15,260 nucleotides of DNA from Planctomycetota bacterium (GTDB taxonomy: Bacteria; Planctomycetota; UBA11346), in contig JACDEC010000018.1 in assembly GCA_013816645.1 (NCBI GenBank), forward strand, positions 1 to 15,260, given 5' to 3'. Each line of letters opens with the position of its first letter. Position 1 is the stretch's first letter. Shown piece by piece: positions 7,295 through 12,964 of the stretch. The translations under genes and the position numbers were made by a program. The notes under the pieces are model-generated. The model was not told the DNA's origin. It searched no databases and saw nothing but the letters and a program-made list of their open reading frames with translations.

Positions 7295-7570
7295 ATGAAG
7301 CGATCGAAGTTCACCGAGCAGCAGATCATCGGGATCTGGAAGCAGGCCGAGGGCGGCGTCGCCCTGGCTGACCTGTGCCGGTAGGCGGGCATCAGCGAAG
7401 GGACGTTCTACCGGTGGCGGGCGAAGATCGGCGGCATGGACGCCAGCGAAGCCAAGCGCCTGAAGGATCTCGAGGACGAGAACCGCAAGCTGAAGCGATT
7501 GGTAGCCGACCTGTCGCTCGACAACGTCGCCCTGAAGGATGCCCTCTCGGGAAAATACAATCGCCCGTAG
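7295..7570 (+). pseudogene. IS3-family orfA (helix-turn-helix protein) with internal amber stop
   Basis: The frame from ATG 7295 reads MKRSKFTEQQIIGIWKQAEG, then ALADLCR, then TAG at 7382-7384 (codon 30). It continues AGISEGTFYRWRAKIGG and a leucine-zipper-like segment (AKRLKDLEDENRKLKRL) to the TAG at 7568-7570. Full length would be 91 aa, normal for an IS3 OrfA, which binds the IS ends and supplies the N-terminal part of the transposase. Family members usually have glutamine at this point (LCRQAGIS), so one CAG to TAG change explains the break. The stop falls inside the helix-turn-helix and should abolish both OrfA and the OrfAB fusion unless it is suppressed. The Shine-Dalgarno GGAG lies six bases before the ATG. 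Confidence 0.88.
7549..7555 (+). promoter_or_regulatory. -1 programmed frameshift slippery heptamer GGGAAAA
   Basis: In the orfA frame the codons read G-GGA-AAA, the canonical X-XXY-YYZ arrangement. A -1 slip here enters the orfB frame as ...LSGK-IQSPVDRRLAAEG..., joining OrfA and OrfB just before the orfA stop at 7568. IS3 elements make their active transposase by -1 frameshifting, so both position and frame fit. Confidence 0.7.
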
Positions 7571-7584
7571 ATCGCCGGCTGGCA

Positions 7585-7617
7585 GCTGAGGGCATGATGA
7601 CCGATCATGCCCTCAGC
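7585..7617 (+). other. 14-bp hairpin over the orfB start codon
   Basis: GCTGAGGGCATGAT (7585-7598) pairs perfectly with ATCATGCCCTCAGC (7604-7617) around the loop GACCG. It lies 29 nt downstream of the slippery heptamer and buries the ATGATG start of orfB. It may stimulate frameshifting, suppress independent OrfB translation, or both. Confidence 0.6.
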
Positions 7618-8448
7618 GAACGCCGCGCCTGCGGGCTGTCCCGAGTCCATCGTTCGACCAAGCGCTACCGGAGTCGCCGCGATGGTCAGCTCGCACTGCG
7701 TACGCGCCTGCGCGAGCTGGCAGCCAAGCATCCGCGGTACGGCTATCGCCGGCTGTGGGTGATGCTGCGGCGAGAAGGCATGGTCGTGAGCCATAAACGC
7801 GTCCAGCGGCTCTATCGCCAGGAAGGCTTGGCCGTGCGCCGCAAACGTCGGAAGAAGATCGCCGGAACGCAGCGGCAGCCCATGACCTGTCCGACGCGTC
7901 CCGACGTGCATTGGAGCATGGATTTCACCAGCGATCAGCTCGCGGACGGTCGCCGCATCCGCACGCTGAACGTTGTCGACGTGTTCACCCGCGAATGCTT
8001 GGCGATCGCTGTGACCCCGTCGATGCCCGCCCAGCGCGTCGTTCGTACGCTGGATCGGGTACTTCAGGATCGGGGCACGCCGCAGCGCATCACGGTCGAC
8101 AACGGTCCGGAGTTTATCAGCCGCGCGGTCGACGCGTGGGCGTACCAGAAAGGCATCGTCATGGACTTCATCGATCCGGGGAAGCCGACCCAGAACGCGT
8201 TCATCGAATCGTTCAACGGCAAATTCCGCGACGAGTGCCTCGACCGGCACTGGTTCACGTCGCTGGATGATGCCGTTGCCACGATCGAGACCCATCGCCG
8301 GTTCTACAACACGCAGCGTCCACATAGCTCGCTGGGAAACCGTACGCCGGCTGAGTTCCGACTCCTGCACGCCCAGCGCACCTGCCCGGAGCTTAGATCC
8401 ACGCATCAACACGTACCATCCAATCAACCCCAGCCGGTTCTCTCGTAA
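7594..8448 (+). CDS. IS3-family orfB, DDE transposase catalytic subunit
   Basis: From ATG 7594 the product is 284 aa. It has the IS3 N-terminal HTH_21-like segment (HPRYGYRRLWVMLRREG, 46-62) and an rve integrase core. The catalytic triad is D110 in WSMDFTSD, D169 in TVDNGPEF and E205 in FIESFNGKFRDECL, with 35 residues between the last two. The C-terminus has the family motif YNTQRPHSSLGNRTPAEF. The frame also stays open upstream to the slippery site, so the normal product would be an OrfAB fusion. The stop codon lies inside the right inverted repeat. The catalytic part is intact although orfA is interrupted. Confidence 0.93.
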   Translation: MMTDHALSERRACGLSRVHRSTKRYRSRRDGQLALRTRLRELAAKHPRYGYRRLWVMLRREGMVVSHKRVQRLYRQEGLAVRRKRRKKIAGTQRQPMTCPTRPDVHWSMDFTSDQLADGRRIRTLNVVDVFTRECLAIAVTPSMPAQRVVRTLDRVLQDRGTPQRITVDNGPEFISRAVDAWAYQKGIVMDFIDPGKPTQNAFIESFNGKFRDECLDRHWFTSLDDAVATIETHRRFYNTQRPHSSLGNRTPAEFRLLHAQRTCPELRSTHQHVPSNQPQPVLS

Positions 8449-8477
8449 TCGGTGGACCAGAGATGGGGGTCAGGTCA
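8432..8477 (-). repeat. Right terminal inverted repeat of the IS3 element
   Basis: The reverse complement of 8432-8477 starts TGACCTGACCCCC and follows the left end through CTGG, CGA and ACGAGAGAAC to CGGCT with a few differences. It contains the orfB stop codon (8446-8448). The next bases, CGCG, do not repeat the left flank. Confidence 0.85.
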
Positions 8478-8662
8478 CGCGGGGTAGCCGAAAGCTGACC
8501 CGGTCGCAGTCCGACGCGTGCGGCTGCGTTTTCCGATGAACGCGGAGTTGCCTCGGCTCAGCGGGAATCTTGCCCGGTCGCGTCGATCCCTTGACCGGTT
8601 CCGAAAAACGCATGCCACGCGCGTCGCCAGCGTGTTTGCCGAAGTGTTTTTCTGTCCCTTGC

Positions 8663-8668
8663 TAGTAT
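8663..8668 (+). promoter_or_regulatory. Possible -10 element placed for a leaderless start
   Basis: TAGTAT sits seven bases before the ATG at 8676, which would put transcription initiation at or next to the start codon. No Shine-Dalgarno sequence is present. No good -35 hexamer is found at 16-18 bp, so the call is weak. Confidence 0.3.
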
Positions 8669-8675
8669 TCCGCCC

Positions 8676-10652
8676 ATGCTCAACAGGCCGCGTTCCCTGA
8701 TCGTCTCAGCCACCTCCAGGCTCGCTCGGCTCGGCCCTTTCGCTCCGGTGGTGGTGCTCAGCACGGTGCTGTTCGGCTTGTGGACCCTATCGCGCGTGGT
8801 GCTGGTCCTGCTCAACCACCAACGGGTCACCGATACCACGGGATGGTGGTGGCTCTTCGCGATCGGCCTGCGCATGGACAGCGTCCAGGCCAGCTACCTG
8901 CTCGCGCTGCCGGTGGTGCTGCTGTTGGTCCTGCCGCCAACGGCGGTGCGTCGCGGGGCCGCGCCGCTCGCGCTGCTGATGACCGCTTTCGCGGTGATCG
9001 CCACGTACCTCGAGATCGCTTCGGCACCGTTCCTCGCCGAGTACGATTCCCGCCCGAATCGCATCTTCATCGAATACCTCAAGTACCCCAGCGAAGTGCT
9101 GCGCACGATATGGGCTGACCAGAAGCTCGGAATCGCCATCGCACTGGCGTCGATGTCCGTGGTCGGCTGGATCACCTGGACAGCGCTGCGCGGCGCCATC
9201 GCCGGCGCGGATTCCTGGTCGTGGCGCCGCCGGTTGATCGTGCTGCCGTTCGCCGCTGGCGTGCTCTTCATCGGCGCGCGGGGGACGTTGGGTCACCGTC
9301 CGGTGAACATCAGCACCGCGGCGTTCTGCCAGGAGCACCTGGTCAACCAACTCGCGCTCAACGGCACCTGCTCGCTCGCCTACGCGGTGTACTCGCTCAA
9401 GCACGAACACGCCCCCGATCGCATGTATGGCCGGATGGACGACGCCGAGATCCTGGCACGGGTGCTGCGCGTCGCCGGCCTCGACGAGCACCCCGCCGAC
9501 CCCAAGTCCCCGACCCTGCACCGGCCTGCGGCGACCCCGCGCGCGCGCCGACCCAACGTGGTGATCTTCCTGCAGGAGAGCCTGGATGCCGGATTCTGCG
9601 GTTGCCTCGGAGGCCTCGGCATCACCCCGGCCCTCGATGCGCTGGCCGAAGAGGGGGCCCTGTTCACCCATCTCTACGCCACGGGCACCCGCACGGTGCG
9701 CGGAATCGAAGCGGTGATCAGCGGCTTTCCGCCCGGGCCGAGCGCGAGCGTCGTGCGGCTCGACATGTCGCAGAACGGCTTCTTCACCCTCGCCGACCTG
9801 TTCGGCCGCAACGGGTACCACACGGAGTTCATCTACGGCGGTGAAAGCCACTTCGACAACATGCGCAGCTTCATGCTGGGCAACGGTTTCCGACAGATCC
9901 ACGACCAGCCGACCTTCAAAGGCGATCTCGAATTCGTCGGTACCTGGGGCGTCAGCGACGGTGATCTGGTGCGCCAGGCCAACGACATTTTCAAGAGCCA
10001 TGGCGACCAGCCGTTCTTCGCGCTGATGCTCAGCACCAGCAATCACACGCCGTTCGAATTCCCCGACGGGCACATCGAGTTGCACGACCAGCCGAAGTCG
10101 ACGATCAACAACGCGGTGAAATACGCGGACTGGGCGATCGGCGAGTTCTTCCGCCTGGCGCGCAGCGAAGCCTACTTCAAGGACACCATCTTCCTGGTGG
10201 TCGCCGACCACAACGGCCGGGTCAAGGGTCAGGACGACATCCCGCTCACCAAATTCCGTATTCCCGGCCTGCTGATCGGTCCGGGCATCGCCTCCGCCCG
10301 ATACGATTCCATAGCCAGCCAGATCGATCTTCCCGTGACCCTCGCCGACCTCGCAGGTATCGACGATGCGCATCCGATGATCGGCGTCAGCCTGTTGCGG
10401 CGTCCAGCCGGGGATCCCGGCCGCGCGATCATGCAGCGCGACCAGTGCCACGGCTACCGGGTCGGCGATCGCATCGTCATCCATCGGCCGCACGCGCCGC
10501 CGCTGCAGTACCATTGCGACGACGATCGTCTGACGCCGATGCCTCTGGATCGCGAGTTCGAACGCGATGCACTCGCGCACGCACTGCTTCCGTCGCTCCT
10601 CTACAACCAACGGGCGTACAACCTGCCGGACGCGCCGAAACAATCGCGCTGA
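8676..10652 (+). CDS. LtaS/OpgB-like membrane phosphoglycerol (or phosphoethanolamine) transferase
   Basis: The product (658 aa) has about five N-terminal membrane segments (near 22-47, 58-88, 95-115, 150-172, 186-202) followed by a large sulfatase/alkaline-phosphatase-fold domain from about residue 293, expected outside the cytoplasmic membrane. Catalytic residues align with LtaS: E301 in VVIFLQES, nucleophile T340 in TGTRTVRGIEA, H457 in TSNHTPF, and D511-H512 in VVADHNGR. The family transfers glycerol phosphate or similar groups from phospholipids to lipoteichoic acid or, in Gram-negatives, to periplasmic glucans (OpgB/MdoB). Since this genome has an outer membrane, a glucan or another envelope acceptor is more likely than lipoteichoic acid. 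It lies about 200 bp right of the insertion sequence and starts without a clear Shine-Dalgarno site. The exact substrate is not determinable here. Confidence 0.88.
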   Translation: MLNRPRSLIVSATSRLARLGPFAPVVVLSTVLFGLWTLSRVVLVLLNHQRVTDTTGWWWLFAIGLRMDSVQASYLLALPVVLLLVLPPTAVRRGAAPLALLMTAFAVIATYLEIASAPFLAEYDSRPNRIFIEYLKYPSEVLRTIWADQKLGIAIALASMSVVGWITWTALRGAIAGADSWSWRRRLIVLPFAAGVLFIGARGTLGHRPVNISTAAFCQEHLVNQLALNGTCSLAYAVYSLKHEHAPDRMYGRMDDAEILARVLRVAGLDEHPADPKSPTLHRPAATPRARRPNVVIFLQESLDAGFCGCLGGLGITPALDALAEEGALFTHLYATGTRTVRGIEAVISGFPPGPSASVVRLDMSQNGFFTLADLFGRNGYHTEFIYGGESHFDNMRSFMLGNGFRQIHDQPTFKGDLEFVGTWGVSDGDLVRQANDIFKSHGDQPFFALMLSTSNHTPFEFPDGHIELHDQPKSTINNAVKYADWAIGEFFRLARSEAYFKDTIFLVVADHNGRVKGQDDIPLTKFRIPGLLIGPGIASARYDSIASQIDLPVTLADLAGIDDAHPMIGVSLLRRPAGDPGRAIMQRDQCHGYRVGDRIVIHRPHAPPLQYHCDDDRLTPMPLDREFERDALAHALLPSLLYNQRAYNLPDAPKQSR

Positions 10653-10945
10653 GCCCGCCCGCGGAGTGCTCGACGACTGAATGGTTCGGCTTCGCTGGCC
10701 ATCGTTCGGCCATCCAACCCGATCGCACGTAATCCCGAACGGCACACGGGTGACCTGCGTGCCGGCATGCACGGTGACGAGTTCCCCGTCTCGTGACCGG
10801 AGCCAATCAGGCCGCTGGGCTTTCCGTGTATGCGATGCGGCCGCCCGGGGCCCAGTTCCGGGCGTCGGTATTCGGACTATCGAGGTGAGTTGTCCGCTCG
10901 GCGCATTCCCCTGGACGACGTAGGCGAGCCTACAGGATTCCCCGC
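10653..10945. other. Intergenic region before second response regulator
   Basis: No convincing gene or strong terminator is seen. The only notable element is the palindrome GTAGGC-GA-GCCTAC (10920-10933), ending 12 bases before the GTG start of the next gene, which might be an operator or a small mRNA hairpin. Confidence 0.35.
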
Positions 10946-11353
10946 GTGAAACGCGCGCTCGTCGTCGATGATAACCGTGGTGACGTCACCCTGATGGTGC
11001 AGGCGGTGAGCGAGTCCGGCGTCGCCATCGAGTTGCTCACCGCCGAAGGCGCGACCCGCGCGTTCACCTTCCTGCGCCAGCAACCGGTGGACGCGCTGCC
11101 CCACGTGATCGTGCTCGACCTGCGCATGCCGGTGATCGACGGCTTGGCCGCGCTGCGCATCTTCAAAGCTGAACCGGCGTGGTCAGCGATCCCGGTGGTG
11201 GTGTTCTCATCGTCCCGCTATCCGACCGAGCGCGCCGAATGCCTGAAGGCGGGCGCGGTCTGCGTGCAGGTCAAACCGCAGACCTGGGACCAGTACCTCG
11301 ACCTTGCGAAATCGCTCGAGGCCTTCCTGACGCGCGGGTGTACGCCGGCCTGA
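10946..11353 (+). CDS. Single-domain response regulator, Rcp1-like receiver
   Basis: The product (135 aa) is a stand-alone CheY-like receiver. It has the acidic pair D8-D9 in VVDDN, phospho-acceptor D58 in VIVLDLRMP, S88-S89 in VVFSSS and K110-P111 in VQVKPQ. The start is GTG with AGGA eight bases upstream, and the protein begins immediately with the first beta strand, supporting this start. No output domain follows, so it should act through protein contacts or phosphotransfer, as Rcp1 does for phytochrome-type kinases. It is not in an operon with a kinase. The nearest kinase in the window is the degenerate-receiver kinase at 4315-5469 and the pairing is a guess. A weak hairpin GGGAC-GCG-GTCCC follows the stop (11363-11375). 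Confidence 0.9.
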   Translation: MKRALVVDDNRGDVTLMVQAVSESGVAIELLTAEGATRAFTFLRQQPVDALPHVIVLDLRMPVIDGLAALRIFKAEPAWSAIPVVVFSSSRYPTERAECLKAGAVCVQVKPQTWDQYLDLAKSLEAFLTRGCTPA

Positions 11354-11476
11354 TGATTCGCTGGGACGCGGTCCCGATTCTTAGCGGTCCTTGTCGTCTC
11401 AGCGCTGGTCCCCAGCCCCCGGTGCAGGATGGGCCTTTTGCGTCCCGATTTGCCACACCCTGTATTGGCTGATAGA

Positions 11477-11532
11477 CCTGCATTTTGCGCCCGATGCAGG
11501 GCTCCTGGGAGCCGCGTGTCCCGGTGAAACAC
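11477..11532 (+). ncRNA. Candidate structured 5' leader, consecutive hairpins
   Basis: CCTGCAT (11477-11483) pairs with ATGCAGG (11494-11500). Directly adjoining, GGCTC (11500-11504) pairs with GAGCC (11509-11513). A weaker GTGT/ACAC pairing (11516-11519 and 11529-11532) follows. The array precedes the secreted-protein operon by about 90 bp. It matches no riboswitch consensus I know, and may be unrelated to regulation or act as a weak terminator for the regulator upstream. Confidence 0.25.
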
Positions 11533-11563
11533 ATGAAACGTATGCTCCGACATCAATTTTAAC

Positions 11564-11591
11564 GTTTTGTCAACAGATGAATGGCTATGTT
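11564..11591 (+). promoter_or_regulatory. Possible promoter of the secreted-protein operon
   Basis: An AT-rich patch unlike its surroundings contains GTTTTG (11564-11569) and TATGTT (11586-11591) spaced by 16 bp, about 30 bp before the first ATG. The match to a sigma-70 consensus is only fair. Confidence 0.3.
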
Positions 11592-11620
11592 GCAACCAAC
11601 CCTGACACAACGGAGGTTCG

Positions 11621-12040
11621 ATGCATCCTACCCTTCACCGTCTTCTGCCGACCATCGGCGTGACGATATTCTCCACAATACTTGCAGCCGCAGACAGTTC
11701 CGTCCTGCATATCGGCCTCGAGAGCGGAGCTGCCCTCGGCGTCGGCGGTGGCGACGCGACCGGAGTAATTCGCGTGGTGGACCAGGATGGTCAGCCCGCT
11801 GCGCTGCCCGAAACGGTTGAATTCGAGGTGGTCAGTGGCCTGCCCGATCGCGTCACCGTGCCGCGCTCGGTCACCCTGCCCGCCGGCGTGAGTTCGGTGT
11901 CCTTCAGGATCATCGCCGCGCCCGCGGGTCCCGCCGATGGCGACGCCACCGTCGCGATCACCGGCTCGTCCGAATCCACCGGCACCCTCCGCTCGTCCAT
12001 CACCGTCGCTGGCGTCGCCGGCATCAAGGAGCATGGCTGA
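11621..12040 (+). CDS. Secreted Ig-like/Calx-beta-like protein, small
   Basis: The product (139 aa) has a probable Sec signal peptide (hydrophobic 8-23, cleavage likely after AAA at 22-24). The mature part resembles a bacterial Ig-like or Calx-beta-like beta sandwich: GVIRVVDQDGQPAALPETVE, then DRVTVPRSVTLPAGVSSVSF, then GDATVAITG. A strong GGAGG lies four bases before the ATG. It is the first gene of a three-gene unit, with two bases between its stop and the next start. The next protein has a similar VPxSVT...F segment, so the two may share an ancestral domain. No catalytic motif is visible, and the function is unknown: surface or periplasmic structural or binding role is inferred. Confidence 0.75.
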   Translation: MHPTLHRLLPTIGVTIFSTILAAADSSVLHIGLESGAALGVGGGDATGVIRVVDQDGQPAALPETVEFEVVSGLPDRVTVPRSVTLPAGVSSVSFRIIAAPAGPADGDATVAITGSSESTGTLRSSITVAGVAGIKEHG

Positions 12041-12042
12041 TC

Positions 12043-12681
12043 ATGAACGCCCTCATCCGCACCGCCCTCGCCACCTCGGCCCTGGTCGCGCTCGCCCTCC
12101 TGCCCACCCATGCCTGCGCCGTCCAGTACGGCATCGCCCGGGCCTACATCGTCGACAATGCCGGCAATCAGCTGAACCAGGCGGCTGGATCCGACCTGAC
12201 CAACGACTGTGGGATGTTCCGCTTCTCGACCTCGTACATGTGGAAGAACAACAACGCGATCGTGAATCTCCCGGCGACCCCGTACACCGCCACCGGCTGG
12301 TGCACCGACTACTACGAGCAGACCAAAAACTTCAACATCAGCCTGAACACCACGACCCAGGTGTGGTTCTACCTGCAGCGCCCACTGCTGAAGCTGAGCT
12401 TCGCGCCGACCTCGATCACCGCTGGCAACACCAGCATCGCGACCGTCACCCTGCGCAACATCGCCGACAGCGCCAACGTCAAGGTGCACAACAACATCGT
12501 GTTGACGCTGACCAGCGCCAACACCGCGGTCGCTACCGTCCCCGCCTCGGTCACGGTCAACGCCATGGCGAGTACCGCGACCTTCACCGTCACGGGCGTC
12601 GCCGCCGGCACCTCGCTGATCACCGCAACCCCGGGTTGGAGCGGCGGAACCGCGGTTTCCGCGACCATCACGGTGAACTGA
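12043..12681 (+). CDS. Secreted protein, unknown N-terminal domain plus Ig-like domain
   Basis: The product (212 aa) has a clear signal peptide (hydrophobic 8-20, cleavage likely after ACA at 24-26). Residues 27-113 form a domain I do not recognise. It is rich in aromatic residues and asparagine, with two cysteines (C56 in NDCGM and C87 in GWCTD) that could form a disulfide. Residues 117-212 look like a bacterial Ig-like (Big-type) domain: LSFAPTSITAGNTSIATVTL, then TAVATVPASVTV, then a regular beta pattern to SATITVN. AAGGAG lies 11 bases before the ATG. It follows the previous gene by two bases and precedes a small cysteine-rich gene. Homology to a named family is not claimed. Confidence 0.78.
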   Translation: MNALIRTALATSALVALALLPTHACAVQYGIARAYIVDNAGNQLNQAAGSDLTNDCGMFRFSTSYMWKNNNAIVNLPATPYTATGWCTDYYEQTKNFNISLNTTTQVWFYLQRPLLKLSFAPTSITAGNTSIATVTLRNIADSANVKVHNNIVLTLTSANTAVATVPASVTVNAMASTATFTVTGVAAGTSLITATPGWSGGTAVSATITVN

Positions 12682-12689
12682 GGACCGCC

Positions 12690-12887
12690 ATGAACAGCGA
12701 TGCCATGACCGCGGTCCTCGACGGCGGCGAGATCGCCGTGATCAACGCCCGCTTGGCCAGGATGGCTCCGCGACTCTGCCGCTTCGGTGTCCACGAGTGG
12801 CGGGCCATCGAGGATCCCGAGTGGGGCAGTTGCGATGCCTGCGCGCATTGTGAGCGCGTCCGATCGATCCGATCGCGCCTGAATTGA
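12690..12887 (+). CDS. Small cysteine-rich, putative zinc-binding protein
   Basis: The product is 65 aa. GAGGA (12680-12684) overlaps the stop of the previous gene and lies five bases before this ATG, supporting a co-translated small gene. The C-terminal half reads LCRFGVHEWRAI then GSCDACAHCERV, giving C30, H35, C48, C51 and C54 as possible metal ligands. The C-x4-H-x-W ... C-x2-C layout recalls small zinc-ribbon proteins of the DUF1660 kind, but that similarity is from memory and weak. There is no signal peptide, unlike its two neighbours, so it is cytosolic. It may be a regulator or assembly factor for the secreted pair. An intrinsic terminator follows six bases later. Confidence 0.6.
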   Translation: MNSDAMTAVLDGGEIAVINARLARMAPRLCRFGVHEWRAIEDPEWGSCDACAHCERVRSIRSRLN

Positions 12888-12892
12888 GGAGT

Positions 12893-12929
12893 GACCGGAG
12901 CCGACTCGTTGAGCCGGCTCCGGTCTTTT
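12893..12929 (+). terminator. Rho-independent terminator closing the secreted-protein operon
   Basis: GACCGGAGCCGACTC (12893-12907) pairs with GAGCCGGCTCCGGTC (12911-12925) with one mismatch and a GTT loop, then TTTT. It lies just after the small cysteine-rich gene and shows that the three genes share one transcript end. Confidence 0.92.
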
Positions 12930-12964
12930 CGTAAGCGGGGTCGTTCAAAACAGCTTCAGAACAG

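Larger units (their letters stand above)
7224..8477 (+). mobile_element. IS3-family insertion sequence, 1254 bp
   Basis: The element begins TGACCTGACCCCC and ends GGGGGTCAGGTCA. It contains an IS3-type orfA (interrupted by a stop), a -1 frameshift site and an orfB with DDE residues and D-35-E spacing. The size is typical of the family. The orfA sequence resembles the IS407/IS51-like branch, but I cannot name the element. No 3-4 bp target duplication is seen: the left flank ends CAAG and the right flank starts CGCG. The element is transcribed away from the kaiC-like gene and towards the LtaS-like gene. Confidence 0.92.

Noticed and set aside
7408..8427. Minus-strand open frame inside the insertion sequence
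   Set aside because: It is antisense to an IS3 orfB with an intact DDE triad and its composition is not protein-like.
8787..10772. Very long minus-strand open frame opposite the LtaS-like gene
   Set aside because: It lies antisense to a gene with intact catalytic motifs, has no recognisable domain, and is the usual result of high third-position GC.
11477..11532. Cyclic-di-GMP, cobalamin or fluoride riboswitch
   Set aside because: The hairpins do not contain the conserved loops or boxes of any of these classes.
11937..12689. Upstream extension of the small cysteine-rich gene into the secreted genes
   Set aside because: The extension is arginine/proline/histidine-rich shadow sequence over two well-supported signal-peptide genes. 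A good ribosome binding site precedes the ATG at 12690.
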